Below, one piece after another: positions 1 through 11,002 of a stretch of 64,000 bases of DNA (position 1 is the stretch's first letter; each line of letters begins with the position of its first letter). Position numbers and translations under genes: made by a program. The stretch is from Planctomycetota bacterium. GTDB lineage: Bacteria > Planctomycetota > UBA1135 > UBA2386. The notes under the pieces were generated by a model. The model was not told the DNA's origin, searched no databases, and was given only the letters and a program-made list of their open reading frames with translations. Location of the stretch: assembly GCA_020849665.1 (NCBI GenBank), contig JADLFX010000074.1, positions 42,799 to 106,798 on the forward strand, read 5' to 3'.

Positions 1-1249
1 CCAGGTAGCCGCGGCCGGTCTCCTGCACCTGCCACGTGGTGCGTGGGCCGTCGCCGGTCCCTTCGCCGACGATCCTGTCCTCCGCCACCTGGTAGTCGAC
101 ATGGAGCCCGATGTGCGTCCCGGCGCCGGTCGTGGACATCGGCGCCGCGACGGACGGATCCAGCCATCCGGGACCCTGCACCTCGACGCGATCCGCGGCC
201 ACCTCGCCGAGCCGGTTGCGTGCCGCGAAGGTCGCGAAGTCCGGCCGGCGCACCTGTTCGAATGCCGAGGCGATCGCCGATGCGGCGTTCGCACCCTGGC
301 CCGAATCGATCTCGACCCGGACCGGCCCCTTCGCCGGGAGGGTGAAGCGCCCGGTCACGGCGTGGTCCTCGTACTCGCTGCTCGAGTTCAGCTTCTGGCG
401 GCGTTCTCGGAAGGCGAACCTGCCGCTCACCGCGGTGGCCGCGTCGGGCCAGCGGTACCAGCGCTCGTAGGCGGGACGGAGCCGCCTGGCGCCTGCCTCG
501 GGATCCGCCCTGCCGACCAGGCTCCAGTCGGCGAGTTGGAATGCCGTTGCCTTCAGGGCCGAGGCCGGTGCCGCTTCGGCGTCGAGGTAGGCGCGCGGGC
601 CGGCTCGCCCGGCCAGCACCCAGGGCAGGGTCGCTCCCGCGGGCACGCGCACCCCCATCAGCTCGGTCAGATCCGCGGGCTGGGCCAGGGTGACCAGCAG
701 GAGCACGTCCAGGTCCCGGTCGAACGGGTTGGTGAGCTCGATCTGGGTGACCGGGAAGGTCCCGACCATGGAGGTGCGCTGCACCGTCGTGGGGCGGGAG
801 ATCTTCAATCCCGGCCGCGCCACCTCGACCGGTCCGTGCCACGCCGCGCTGAGCACGCGCACGGCGTACTGCGCCGGCGTGCCGTGCAGCGCAGTGCCGA
901 GCGTGTAGACCTGCTTGCCGCCGGGGGGCGCCCCGCGTCCGTAGCGGCGCACGAGCGGCAGCTGCACGCGGCGGAAGGTCTCCGCGCGCGGAGCTGCGCC
1001 GCCCCGCTCGCGCAGCTCGATCCCGAACTCCAGCGGCTCCGCGGTGGCCGTGCCACGATTGTGGACCTCCACGAGCAGGAGCTGCGAGAACTTGTCGACC
1101 GCGCGCACGCCGGCCACGCGGCACTCCAGTCGGGCGACGTCGCCGGTCAGGAACTCGGGCTCGCGCGGCTGCTCCTGGGCAGATGCCGCCCCGGCGCCGG
1201 CGAGCCAGAGGGAGGAGAAAAGGGCGCGCGCGAGTCGGATCCGGGTCAT
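1..1249 (-). CDS. Secreted protein of unknown function (3' end beyond window)
   Basis: Read on the minus strand this frame is open from an ATG at 1249 to the left edge, about 416 codons, with its stop outside the window. Residues 1-24 form a Sec signal peptide: basic start, hydrophobic core, then an Ala-Ser-Ala site before Gln-Glu. A GGAGAA ribosome-binding sequence lies a few bases upstream of the ATG, supporting this start. The mature part is rich in short hydrophobic beta-like stretches and has no domain, metal site or repeat that I recognise. It is probably exported to the periplasm or cell surface. The next gene downstream of its start is another secreted protein on the same strand, 260 bases away. 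Function unknown; certainty that the gene is real is high. Confidence 0.75.
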   Translation of the reverse strand, partial: MTRIRLARALFSSLWLAGAGAASAQEQPREPEFLTGDVARLECRVAGVRAVDKFSQLLLVEVHNRGTATAEPLEFGIELRERGGAAPRAETFRRVQLPLVRRYGRGAPPGGKQVYTLGTALHGTPAQYAVRVLSAAWHGPVEVARPGLKISRPTTVQRTSMVGTFPVTQIELTNPFDRDLDVLLLVTLAQPADLTELMGVRVPAGATLPWVLAGRAGPRAYLDAEAAPASALKATAFQLADWSLVGRADPEAGARRLRPAYERWYRWPDAATAVSGRFAFRERRQKLNSSSEYEDHAVTGRFTLPAKGPVRVEIDSGQGANAASAIASAFEQVRRPDFATFAARNRLGEVAADRVEVQGPGWLDPSVAAPMSTTGAGTHIGLHVDYQVAEDRIVGEGTGDGPRTTWQVQETGRGYL

Positions 1250-1509
1250 GGGCGGTTCTCCATGGCAGGTGCGGGGCGGAGGTGCCGCGCCGGGTAGTCC
1301 TGGAGCCGTGCCGCGCAACCACGGGGCTCGACCAGGGAACCCTCCCCTGGACCCTGGCCACGCAGGTCGTGGAGCCTCTTCCCCGAGGACGTGCCGGGCG
1401 GCGCCATACCCAGGGATGGCGGTTCCTCCGATGCGGGCGGCCAGGGTCCTGCGCAGGCCTGCGGCGCCGGGCGCGACCATGGCGGTCGCGGCCCGGCCTC
1501 CCCCCGCGC

Positions 1510-2676
1510 TCACTGGATCAGGATCGTCGTGGCAGACGTCAGCGCCATGTTGGCGAACCCGGCGTTGAACACCAGCGCCTGCGCCTTCACGAACTGGCCT
1601 CGGGCCGTGGGGCCGAGGGTGGGGATGGCGACGCGGTTGGCCTCGCCCTGGTTGTAGACGCCGCCCGCGCTCAGGGTCAGCACGTTGCCGACGAAGAGCG
1701 TCAGGAACGGGTCGGTGGGGTCGAGGAGCAGGCCGCCCCACGGCGTGGGCACCTTCCCCGCGAACCAGTTCACGCTCCCGTTCAGGAACACCACGGCCGA
1801 ACCCGTGCTGCCGTAGGTGTTGCCCGCGCGCACGTCGAACCACAGCGAGCCCTGGGTCGACGTGGCCCAGTCGGCCCAGCAGGCCCCGAGACCGCGGTGG
1901 AACTCGCTGGCGAGCGGCGGGCTGATGTAGCTGTTGCTGTGGTATCCGGTGGCCGTGAGGATCGGCTCCTGCACGAGGAACCCGAGCTTCGGCCGGAACA
2001 GGCTGCCGCTGCTGAGCCCCACGGTGCGCGGGTTGCTGCCGGTCGTGTAGCCGCAGTACACGAGGCCGCCGGGGCCGTAGCCGCCGTAGTAGTCGCAGGC
2101 CATGGTCTGTCCGCCCTGCGGGTCGTCCCGGTACTCGCCGCCGCGGTACTCGGCGAAGAGCAGGAGGTCGACGTCGGGGATCGCCACCGGCGTCGCCAGC
2201 GTCGTGCTGATGTCGAACACCGGCCCGTTGGGGATCGCCACCGGCGCGTCCGCGACGACCAGGAGGTCTGCGCCGCTGGGCGCATGCGTCCGGTGGTAGG
2301 GACCCTGGCCTGGCTGCGACGGGGCGATGCCCATCTTCATCTGGTAGTGGTTCGGCGCCGGGAACGTGGCCACCGCGGCGCCCACGCGCACCGACTGCAG
2401 GATGCCCGTGACGGTGAAGTAGTTGGCGCCCTGGTGGCCCTGCTGCGCGCGCAGCTTGGGCGTGTGGGTCCACAGGCGCGTGCCGGCCGCGACGCCGGGG
2501 GGCGTGGCCGAGTCGTAGCCCGGCGGCACGGTGGGCGAGTAGGGGTAGTAGTTGCCCGTGCCCGGGTGCTGGAGCGTCGAGCGGACCGTGCGCGTGTTGT
2601 TCACGACGAGCTCGGCGTCCTGGGCGAAGAGGGAGCTGGCGAGCACGGCGCTCGCGAGGAGCAATGGCATGTGCAT
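1510..2676 (-). CDS. Secreted beta-rich protein, 388 aa, tandem paralogue B
   Basis: A 388-residue protein with a Sec signal peptide of about 18 residues ending in Phe-Ala-Gln. It is collinear, at exactly the same length, with the protein encoded at 3450-4616: shared blocks include QHPGTGNYYPYSP, ATPPGVAAGTRLWT, FPAPNHYQ, CGYTTGSNPRTV and STQGSLWFDVRAG. By eye well over half the residues match, so the two arose by tandem duplication. Alternating polar and hydrophobic residues and many Gly, Thr and Tyr suggest a beta-sandwich. There is no catalytic motif and no PEP-CTERM or other sorting tail; it ends in Ile-Leu-Ile-Gln. Two in-frame ATGs (2676 and 2670) are possible starts. Probably periplasmic or surface-located; role unknown. 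Confidence 0.8.
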   Translation of the reverse strand: MHMPLLLASAVLASSLFAQDAELVVNNTRTVRSTLQHPGTGNYYPYSPTVPPGYDSATPPGVAAGTRLWTHTPKLRAQQGHQGANYFTVTGILQSVRVGAAVATFPAPNHYQMKMGIAPSQPGQGPYHRTHAPSGADLLVVADAPVAIPNGPVFDISTTLATPVAIPDVDLLLFAEYRGGEYRDDPQGGQTMACDYYGGYGPGGLVYCGYTTGSNPRTVGLSSGSLFRPKLGFLVQEPILTATGYHSNSYISPPLASEFHRGLGACWADWATSTQGSLWFDVRAGNTYGSTGSAVVFLNGSVNWFAGKVPTPWGGLLLDPTDPFLTLFVGNVLTLSAGGVYNQGEANRVAIPTLGPTARGQFVKAQALVFNAGFANMALTSATTILIQ

Positions 2677-2856
2677 GGCGTTTGGCGGTGGAGGCAGGCG
2701 GGCCTGTGCACCGGCGGAGGAGCGCCGGCGTCCGGCCCGTGGACGGGCGCAGGATACCGCGTCACGCGGCGGCGGTGGGCCGGTCCCCGTGGACGGCCCG
2801 GACCGGCGGCGGGCGGGGGCCGGGCGCGTACGGACGGCGGCGGTGCGCGGGTGCTC

Positions 2857-3453
2857 CTACCGCGCGCCGGGTCGGGTGCCCGGCTCCCCGGGCGGGAGGA
2901 TCTCCGAGGCGGGTTGCGGCGTGCCGTGGCGCGTGGCGGGGTCCCAGTAGGTGTCGTTGCCGACGCTCACCTGGTGATAGCAGGAGGTCGTGGCCGAGCC
3001 GTCCGCGTGCACCCACCACTCCAGCCCCGCGGCGTCGACGAACTTCTCGACCACCGGCGGCACGGGTCCGCGCGCGGGGTCCCGGTGCAGCTTCGGGGCC
3101 CAGGTCATCCCGTTCAGGAAGGGCAGGAAGGTGCCATCGGGCAGCGGGATCCCGTTGTCGACGCGCGGGAGCGAACGCACGGGGATCCGCGTGCCGGGTG
3201 GATGGGGGGAGCGCACGTGCAGCGCGCTGGGCGCGCGCGTGCTGGTCAGGAACGCCACGGGCGGCACGGCGACGGCGGGGGCCTCGGCCGTGATCGGCTG
3301 CGTCGCGGGTGCCGGCCGCGTGGCGGCGGGAGGCGGGGGCGCAGGCGCGGGCGGGAGGTCCGCCGCGCGCCCCCACCACAGCGCCGCGCCCCCGGCCGCC
3401 GCCAGCGCGACGCAGCCGAGGAGCACGGCCGGGACCTTGGGTGCCCCGCTCAC
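2857..3453 (-). CDS. Membrane-anchored proline-rich hypothetical protein, 198 aa
   Basis: The GTG start at 3453 overlaps the TGA of the upstream 388-residue gene in the pattern GTGA, which points to translational coupling. Residues 5-27 are one hydrophobic segment, a membrane anchor or uncleaved signal. A Pro/Ala-rich linker (about 33-70) follows, then a more ordered domain (about 90-190) with NGIPLPDGTFLPFLNGM and a Trp-Trp-Val-His-Ala-Asp-Gly stretch. A longer in-frame antisense ORF reaches upstream, but its first part only shadows the neighbouring gene. I do not recognise the family. Lying between two paralogous secreted genes, it may act with them. Confidence 0.7.
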   Translation of the reverse strand: MSGAPKVPAVLLGCVALAAAGGAALWWGRAADLPPAPAPPPPAATRPAPATQPITAEAPAVAVPPVAFLTSTRAPSALHVRSPHPPGTRIPVRSLPRVDNGIPLPDGTFLPFLNGMTWAPKLHRDPARGPVPPVVEKFVDAAGLEWWVHADGSATTSCYHQVSVGNDTYWDPATRHGTPQPASEILPPGEPGTRPGAR

Positions 3454-4616
3454 TCCACGAGGATCGCCGCGGCGCCGGTCAGCGTCAGGTTGGTGAAGCC
3501 CTGGTTGAAGACGATGGCCTGCACCTTCAGGACGTTCCCGCGCGCGCTGGCACCGAGCGCCGGGACCGCGATCGCCTGGCTCTCGCCGCTGTAGGTGCCG
3601 CCTGCCGAGAGGGTCAGCGGGATCCCCACGAAGAGGTCGAAGTACGGGTCGACCGGCGAGAGGAAGAGGCTGCCCCACGGCGTGGGCAGCGCGCCCTGGA
3701 ACCAGCCGTTGTTGGCGAACACCACCGCGGTGCCCGTGCTGCCGAACTGGCCGCCGGCGCGCACGTCGAACCAGAGCGAACCCTGGGTCGAGGTGCTGTA
3801 GTCGGCCGCGCACGCCGCGATGCCGCGGTAGTACTCGCCGGTGAGCCGTGGCGTGTAGTAGCGGTTGGCGTGGTAGCCGGTGGCGGTGAGGACGGGTTCC
3901 TTGACGAGGAGCCCCATCTTGGGCCGATAGTCCGGCTCGCCCGAGTAGACCACCGTGCGCGGGTTGCTGCCCGTGGTGTAGCCGCAGTAGGCCAGCGCGC
4001 CCGGGCCCTTGCCGCCCTGGTAGTCGCAGCCCGCGGTCTGCCCGCCCAGCGGGTCGTCCCAGTACTCGCCGCCGCGGTACTCCAGGAAGAAGCACAGCTC
4101 CACGTCCTGCATCGGCACCGGCGTGGCGAGCGTCGTGCTGATCTCCCAGATCGGCCCGTTGGGGATCACCGTCGGGGCGTCGGCGACGCTGAAGAGATCC
4201 GCGCCGGTCGGCGCGTGCTGGCGCTGGTAGGCGCCGGTGCCGGGCACCGTTGGCGCGATGCCGCACTTGAACTGGTAGTGGTTGGGCGCCGGGAACGAGG
4301 CCACGGCCGGACCCACGTAGATCGACTGCGTGATGCCCGAGATCGTGAGGAAGTTCGGTCCGAGCTGGCCCGCCTGGTAGCGGAACTTCGGCGTGTAGGT
4401 CCACAGGCGGGTGCCCGCGGCCACGCCGGGGGGCGTGGCGCTGGCGTAGCCGGGCGGCGTGGTCGGCGAGTACGGGTAGTAGTTGCCCGTGCCGGGGTGC
4501 TGGCCGGTGGAGCGCACGCGGAAGAAGTTGTTGACCGCGAGTTCGGGGTCCTGGGCGGAGAGTGCTGCGGCCAGGCTGGCGAAGGCGACCAGCGCCGCGA
4601 GAGAGGGAGCTTGCAT
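3450..4616 (-). CDS. Secreted beta-rich protein, 388 aa, tandem paralogue A
   Basis: The ATG at 4616 gives a 388-residue protein with a signal peptide (about residues 1-21, ending Ala-Leu-Ser-Ala-Gln). The frame extends further upstream but without signal-peptide or family character, so this ATG is preferred. It is a close collinear paralogue of the protein encoded at 1510-2676, with the same length, the same glycine- and tyrosine-rich blocks, and a similar end (LTLSAGG, then a hydrophobic close). Four cysteines in the central part could pair after export. It is the first gene of a minus-strand group with the small anchored protein coupled behind it. Known only as a lineage-type exported protein; I assign no reaction. 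Confidence 0.8.
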   Translation of the reverse strand: MQAPSLAALVAFASLAAALSAQDPELAVNNFFRVRSTGQHPGTGNYYPYSPTTPPGYASATPPGVAAGTRLWTYTPKFRYQAGQLGPNFLTISGITQSIYVGPAVASFPAPNHYQFKCGIAPTVPGTGAYQRQHAPTGADLFSVADAPTVIPNGPIWEISTTLATPVPMQDVELCFFLEYRGGEYWDDPLGGQTAGCDYQGGKGPGALAYCGYTTGSNPRTVVYSGEPDYRPKMGLLVKEPVLTATGYHANRYYTPRLTGEYYRGIAACAADYSTSTQGSLWFDVRAGGQFGSTGTAVVFANNGWFQGALPTPWGSLFLSPVDPYFDLFVGIPLTLSAGGTYSGESQAIAVPALGASARGNVLKVQAIVFNQGFTNLTLTGAAAILVE

Positions 4617-4770
4617 GGGAGTTCCTGGGTTGCGGGACGCGCCGCAGCATAGCGCACGCCGCGCCGCCGGCTTGGGGCCCGCGCCGCCGCCGCGCACGGG
4701 CCCGGGCGCGCGGTGCTCCCCCGGAACCCGCCCGCGCCGTAGATTGCCGGACCCCTCCCCGAGGCCCAAC

Positions 4771-5235
4771 GTGCAGCGCATCGCGTCGATCGCCATTCCC
4801 CTCCTCCTCGCCGCCTGCGGTGCCAACGAGGGTGCCGCGTCCGGCGGTGGCCAGTCCGCTCCCGGCGCGGGGGGCGGACCCGCCTTCCCGGCGGATCCGT
4901 ACGAGGGACCCGAGATCGAGGCCGAGCTGGAGGTGATGGAGAGCCAGCCTCCTCAGTACGCGCTGGTGGTGCGCGCCGTCTGCCCGAGCGGCGGCCACGA
5001 GCTGGTGGCCGATGGTGTGCGGCGCGCCGGAAGCGTGGCGCAGGCCCTGGTGACTCTGACCCGCCCCGGTCCCGACGAGATGGTGACCATGGCGTTCGAG
5101 ACCAAGAGCGTGCGGATCCCCCTCGATCCCGCCCCCGCGCGGATCGAGGTGCGGGTGGCCACCGCGCGCCGCAACGTGCACACGCTGGTCCCTCCGCCAT
5201 ACCTGCTCGCGCGCGTGGTCGAGCGCAAGGACTGA
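4771..5235 (+). CDS. Small lipoprotein, 154 aa
   Basis: A GTG start at 4771 gives a classical lipoprotein signal: short basic start, IPLLLAAC lipobox with Cys16, then a flexible Gly/Ser/Ala-rich stretch to about residue 45. The rest is a compact domain of about 110 residues with alternating strands, consistent with a small beta-sandwich. It contains Cys-Pro-Ser-Gly-Gly-His near residue 71 but no recognised active site. It ends seven bases before the miaE start, so the two may be cotranscribed. It should sit on the outer face of the inner membrane or inner face of the outer membrane. Function unknown. Confidence 0.72.
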   Translation: MQRIASIAIPLLLAACGANEGAASGGGQSAPGAGGGPAFPADPYEGPEIEAELEVMESQPPQYALVVRAVCPSGGHELVADGVRRAGSVAQALVTLTRPGPDEMVTMAFETKSVRIPLDPAPARIEVRVATARRNVHTLVPPPYLLARVVERKD

Positions 5236-5242
5236 AGCGGCC

Positions 5243-5833
5243 ATGCTGCGCCTCGAGTGGCAGACTCCCCGCGCCTGGGCGGCGCGCGCGGCGGAACACC
5301 TGGACGAGCTGCTGCGTGAACAGGCGCACCTGGAGAAGAAGGCCGCCGCGGCGGCGCTGAACCTGCTCTTCCGCCATCCGGACCGGGTGGTGCTGCAGGT
5401 GCCGCTCGCGCGGCTCGCGCGCGAGGAGCTCGAACACTTCGAGCGCGCGCAGGAGCTGCTGGAACGGCGCGGGGTGGCATTCGGCCGGCAGGTGCCGGGA
5501 CCGTACGCAGAGCGGCTGCTGCAGGGCGTGCGCGCGGCGGAGCCGGAGCGCCTCCTCGACACGCTGCTGGCCTGTGCGTGCATCGAGGCGCGCTCGTGCG
5601 AACGGATGCGCCTCCTGGCCGTCGAGCTGCGGGGCCGCGACGCCGAGCTGGCGGAGTTCTACGCGGACCTGGTGGCCAGCGAGGCCCGCCACCACGCGCT
5701 CTACGTGCGGCTGGCCGAGCTCTGCTTCCCGCCCGCACAGGTGGCCGCGCGGCTCGCCGAGTTCCTGGCCCGCGAGGCCACGATCGCCGCCGCCGGATCG
5801 GAAGAGCCGCGCCTGCACGGGGGCGCGGTGTGA
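5243..5833 (+). CDS. miaE: tRNA-(2-methylthio-N6-isopentenyladenosine-37) hydroxylase
   Basis: The protein is 196 residues, usual for MiaE, a diiron monooxygenase that hydroxylates the isopentenyl group of ms2i6A37 in tRNA using O2. The four-helix ferritin-like ligand pattern is visible: Glu31, Glu62-x2-His65, Glu115 and Glu147-x2-His150. The N-terminal LEWQTP-type start and the EELEHFERA helix are typical of the family. It follows the lipoprotein gene by seven bases and overlaps the next gene by four (GTGA), so it is mid-operon. The usual source of its substrate (MiaA and MiaB) is not in this window. Assignment is by motif reading and length; confidence is high. Confidence 0.88.
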   Translation: MLRLEWQTPRAWAARAAEHLDELLREQAHLEKKAAAAALNLLFRHPDRVVLQVPLARLAREELEHFERAQELLERRGVAFGRQVPGPYAERLLQGVRAAEPERLLDTLLACACIEARSCERMRLLAVELRGRDAELAEFYADLVASEARHHALYVRLAELCFPPAQVAARLAEFLAREATIAAAGSEEPRLHGGAV

Positions 5834-6675
5834 ACCCGCCCGCCGCGCGCGGCGGCCGGCGCTGGTGGCGCCTGGGCCGTTGGTTCCTGGCGGTCGTCGC
5901 CGGCTACGCGGCGGCGGTGCTGGGCTTCGGGATGAACCCGTCCACGCCGGTCGACTACGCGATGAACCTCGGGCCGGCGCCGCACCACGCGGAGCTGGTC
6001 GCGCCTTCCGACGGAGTCCGCCGGCTCGTGGTGCTGCAGCACGGGTTGTGGCGCTCGGCCGGCTCGCTGTGGAAGCTCGAGCGCGCGCTGCAGGCGCACG
6101 GCTACGAGGTGCTCAACGTCTCCTACCCGAGCACCGAGGCGAGCATCGCCGAGCACGCGGCCCGGCTGCGCCCGCAGGTGTTGGCGGCGTGGCAGGCGCT
6201 CGGCCCCGGCCCGAAGGAGCTGCACCTGGTCGGCCACTCGATGGGCGGGCTGGTGCTGCGCGCGCTCGCGCAGGGCGAAGGCATGCCTGCGCCCACCACG
6301 ATGGTGACCCTGGGGACGCCGCACGGCGGGGCCGTGCTGGTGGAACTGCGCCGCGATCTCTGGCTCTTCCGCCTGCTGATGGGCAGCCGTGCCGCACTGG
6401 AGATGGCGCCGCGCGCGCCATTCTTCGCGGGATTGCGGCCGCCGGCCTTCCCGCTGGGCACGATCGTCGGAGGGCGCGGCGACCAGCGCGGCTGGCACGA
6501 CGCGATCCCGGGCGACGACGACGGTACGGTGGCGGTGGCCGAAGCCGGCCTGCAAGGCGCCGCCGACTCGATCCGGGTGCCGGTCGGGCACACGCGGATC
6601 TCGTTCGATGATCGCGCCATCCTGCAGGTGCTGGCGTTCCTCAAGGAGCGCCGGTTCCGGCGCGACCAGACCTGA
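5830..6675 (+). CDS. Membrane-anchored alpha/beta hydrolase (lipase/esterase-like)
   Basis: The GTG at 5830 overlaps the miaE stop by four bases, giving 281 residues. Residues 17-34 form one hydrophobic N-terminal helix, so the enzyme is probably tethered to the membrane. The hydrolase core shows an oxyanion-type LQHGLWR near 69-75 and the nucleophile elbow GHSMGG with Ser137. An aspartate-rich DDDGTV segment and a late Val-Gly-His-Thr could supply the acid and the histidine. LGTPHGG after the nucleophile is typical of lipase- or PGAP1-like hydrolases. Substrate is unknown; an ester or lipid is likely. A long antisense frame over this region is a GC artefact. Confidence 0.82.
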   Translation: MNPPAARGGRRWWRLGRWFLAVVAGYAAAVLGFGMNPSTPVDYAMNLGPAPHHAELVAPSDGVRRLVVLQHGLWRSAGSLWKLERALQAHGYEVLNVSYPSTEASIAEHAARLRPQVLAAWQALGPGPKELHLVGHSMGGLVLRALAQGEGMPAPTTMVTLGTPHGGAVLVELRRDLWLFRLLMGSRAALEMAPRAPFFAGLRPPAFPLGTIVGGRGDQRGWHDAIPGDDDGTVAVAEAGLQGAADSIRVPVGHTRISFDDRAILQVLAFLKERRFRRDQT

Positions 6676-6775
6676 CGCTGCCGCGACCTCCGCGGCGGCC
6701 GGCCTGCCGGGGCAGCGGGGGGAATCGCATTCAAGGTCGGGGAGCCACGGGCCGAAAGACCCGATCGGCACTCCG

Positions 6776-7171
6776 ATGCGGATCCTGGTCAGCGAAGACG
6801 ATTTCGGCAGCCGCAACCTGATGTTGCGGATGCTGGCGGCGCTCGGCACCTGCGAGGTCGCCGTGGATGGCCGGGAGGCGGTGGAGGCGATCACCAAGGC
6901 CCTGGCCTCCGGCACGCCCTACGACCTCGTGTGCCTGGACGTGATGATGCCCGAGCTGGACGGCCACGCGGTCCTCACGAAGCTGCGGGAACTGGAGGCG
7001 GAGAGCGAGGAGAGCACCTTGCGCCCGGCCAAGGTCGTCATGACCACCGCGCTGAGCGACTTCAAGACCGTGTCCAGCGCGTTCCGGCTGCGGGCCGACG
7101 GCTACCTGGTCAAGCCGATCCGCAAGGCAGCGCTGCTCGCGAAGCTCCGCGAGCTGGGCCTGACGCCGTAG
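6776..7171 (+). CDS. Single-domain response regulator (CheY-like)
   Basis: A 131-residue receiver domain with no output domain. The acidic pocket Glu7-Asp8-Asp9, the phosphoacceptor Asp55 in CLDVMMPELDG, Thr90/Thr91 and Lys113 in LVKP are all present. Such stand-alone receivers pass phosphate between kinases or act by protein contact, as in chemotaxis, cell-cycle relays and stress signalling. No kinase is adjacent, so its partner cannot be read from context. The ATG at 6776 is the first methionine that starts the canonical strand; upstream in-frame sequence has no domain character. About 100 bases separate it from the hydrolase gene. Confidence 0.9.
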   Translation: MRILVSEDDFGSRNLMLRMLAALGTCEVAVDGREAVEAITKALASGTPYDLVCLDVMMPELDGHAVLTKLRELEAESEESTLRPAKVVMTTALSDFKTVSSAFRLRADGYLVKPIRKAALLAKLRELGLTP

Positions 7172-7354
7172 TCCACCCGGAGCGGTAGGCGTCGCAGCCG
7201 CCGCGGCGCCGCGGCGAAAGACGGCCCGCGGGCGATCGTTGGCCGGGGTCTCCGGGGGCCGCCGCCTTTCTGCTGCCCAGGCTGGATCGGTGCGCGGCCC
7301 GCGGATTCACTACCGCGCCCCTTGCCCCCCGGCGGCGCGACGCGCTGTCCAACC

Positions 7355-8071
7355 ATGAGCTGGCTCGCCCAAGTCCTGAAGACCTCGATCGGCGGCAAGC
7401 TGGTGATGGCGATCACCGGCGTGCTGCTCTCCCTCTTCCTCGTCGGCCACCTCGCCGGGAACCTGCTCCTGTTCCGTGGCCGCGAGGCGGTGAACGACTA
7501 CGCGGAGTTCCTGAAGGCATCCCCCGCGCTGCTGTGGGCGGTCCGCCTGGGACTGCTGGCGGTGTTTCTGCTGCACGTGATCACCGCACTGCGCCTTGCC
7601 GCCGCCAATCGTGCAGCCCGCCCGGTGCGATACGCCAAGGAGCACACCAACGTGGCGACGCAGGCGTCGCGCACGATGGTGCTCACCGGTCTCCTGGTGC
7701 TGGCCTACCTGCTCTTCCACCTGGCGCACTTCACCGTCGGCGTCACGCATCCGGAGCACCATGCGCTGCGCGAAGCCGTCGTGCGCGGCGGCGTGGCGAC
7801 GACGCGCCACGACGTGTTCTCGATGATGGTGAAGGGCTTCCAGCAGCCGCTGGTGTCGGGGCTCTACGCGGCCGCGATGGTGCTGCTGGGCCTGCACCTG
7901 TCGCATGGCGTGTCGTCGGTGTTCCAGACCCTGGGGCTCAACCACCCCCGCTACAACCCGATCCTGCGCAGGGTCGGGCCGGTGTTCGCGATCCTGATCG
8001 CCGCCGGATTCCTGACCCTCCCCGCCGCGGTGCTGTTCGGCTTCGTGCAGCTTCCCGCAGGAGTCCAGTGA
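7355..8071 (+). CDS. sdhC: Succinate dehydrogenase cytochrome b subunit
   Basis: A 238-residue integral membrane protein with five hydrophobic helices, the single large anchor of B-type succinate:quinone oxidoreductases (as in Bacillus and Wolinella). Candidate axial histidines for two b hemes are His32, His74, His122 and His125, plus one or more near the fourth and fifth helices. It is followed one base later by sdhA and then sdhB, giving the order C-A-B seen in many Bacteroidota and Planctomycetota. It anchors the complex and handles quinone electrons; a di-heme form can couple turnover to membrane potential. The ATG at 7355 starts the conserved N-terminus; no upstream methionine competes. 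Confidence 0.92.
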   Translation: MSWLAQVLKTSIGGKLVMAITGVLLSLFLVGHLAGNLLLFRGREAVNDYAEFLKASPALLWAVRLGLLAVFLLHVITALRLAAANRAARPVRYAKEHTNVATQASRTMVLTGLLVLAYLLFHLAHFTVGVTHPEHHALREAVVRGGVATTRHDVFSMMVKGFQQPLVSGLYAAAMVLLGLHLSHGVSSVFQTLGLNHPRYNPILRRVGPVFAILIAAGFLTLPAAVLFGFVQLPAGVQ

Positions 8072-8072
8072 C

Positions 8073-9986
<1,914 letters not shown>

Positions 9987-10000
9987 CGCGGAGCGCGGAG

Positions 10001-10795
10001 ATGAGCGACACGCAGAGCATCGAACTCACCCTGCACGTCTGGCGGCAAAAGGACCGCGACGACCCGGGCCGGATGGAGACCTACGTGGCCAGGGGCGTGA
10101 ACCCGCACATGTCGTTCCTGGAGATGCTCGACGTCGTGAACGAGGGGCTCGTGCAGGAGGGCCGGGAGCCGATCGCGTTCGACCACGACTGCCGCGAGGG
10201 CATCTGCGGCACCTGCTCGATGGTGATCAACGGCCGCCCGCACGGTCCCTGGCAGGGCACGACCGCGTGCCAGCTGCACATGCGCGCGTTCCGCCAGGGC
10301 GACGAGGTGTGGATCGAGCCGTGGCGCGCGAAGGGCTTCCCGGTGCTGCGCGACCTGATCGTGGATCGCTCTGCCTTCGACCGGATCATCGCCGCGGGCG
10401 GCTACGTGTCGGTGAACACCGGCTCGGCGGTGGACGCCAACGCCGTGCCGATCGCCAAGGACGACGCCGAGCGCGCGTTCGACTCGGCCGCGTGCATCGG
10501 CTGTGGCGCGTGCGTGGCGGCGTGCAAGAACGCCAGCGCCATGCTCTTCGTCGGCGCCAAGGTCGCCCACCTCGGGAGCCTGCCCCAGGGGCAGCCCGAG
10601 CGCGACCGCCGTGTCCTCGCCATGGTGCGCCAGATGGACCAGGAGGGGTTCGGCAACTGCACCAACCAGTACGAGTGCGAGGCCGTGTGCCCGAAGGAGA
10701 TCTCGGTGGGCGTGATCGCCCAGCTCAACCGCGACTATCTGCGCGCCGTGGCCCGCGAGAAGCCGGCGGTGCAGGAGATGGGGTCGGGGGCGTGA
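10001..10795 (+). CDS. sdhB: Succinate dehydrogenase iron-sulfur subunit
   Basis: A 264-residue protein with all three cluster sites: [2Fe-2S] at Cys64, Cys69, Cys72 and Cys90; [4Fe-4S] in [11 protein letters not shown] (Cys165, 168, 171, 175); and a third site at Cys220, Cys226 and Cys230. The third set, [14 protein letters not shown], has Asn-Gln-Tyr where the fourth cysteine of a [4Fe-4S] site would be, fitting [3Fe-4S]. It relays electrons from the SdhA flavin to quinone in SdhC. The ATG at 10001 follows the sdhA stop by 14 bases. It is the last gene of the operon; the 214 bases behind it hold repeats upstream of mog. Confidence 0.95.
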   Translation: MSDTQSIELTLHVWRQKDRDDPGRMETYVARGVNPHMSFLEMLDVVNEGLVQEGREPIAFDHDCREGICGTCSMVINGRPHGPWQGTTACQLHMRAFRQGDEVWIEPWRAKGFPVLRDLIVDRSAFDRIIAAGGYVSVNTGSAVDANAVPIAKDDAERAFDSAACIGCGACVAACKNASAMLFVGAKVAHLGSLPQGQPERDRRVLAMVRQMDQEGFGNCTNQYECEAVCPKEISVGVIAQLNRDYLRAVAREKPAVQEMGSGA

Positions 10796-10888
10796 GGCGC
10801 GCGAGGATCCGGGGACGCGTCGAGGCCGGCGCGGGGTCGGGTCCGCCGGACGCGGCTCGGCCGGCGGCGCAGACACGCCGAACGTCGC

Positions 10889-11002
10889 GCCGGCGTGGCG
10901 CGACCGTCACGTCTGCTCTGCGCCGGTCTCCTGGCGGATGGATCCGCCGGCCGGAGGGTTGTTACGCTGGCGTAGCGCGACCGTCGAGTTTGCTCTGAGT
11001 CG
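10889..11002 (+). repeat. Imperfect 37-base direct repeat and hairpins upstream of mog
   Basis: Two copies of a 37-base unit lie at 10889-10925 and 10966-11002, agreeing at 30 of 37 positions; both contain GCGCGACCGTC and TGCTCTG. Between them is a perfect 7-bp hairpin (GGCGGAT, loop GG, ATCCGCC; 10933-10948), and a second, near-perfect hairpin at 10961-10976 opens the second copy. The second copy ends seven bases before the mog ATG. The unit could be a duplicated regulator site or a structured leader. I see no convincing -35/-10 pair. Confidence 0.5.

Noticed and set aside
1510..4616. PEP-CTERM or other sorting tails on the secreted proteins, as targets for an exosortase
   Set aside because: The C-termini of all the secreted proteins here lack the Pro-Glu-Pro, hydrophobic helix and basic end; no exosortase is in the window.
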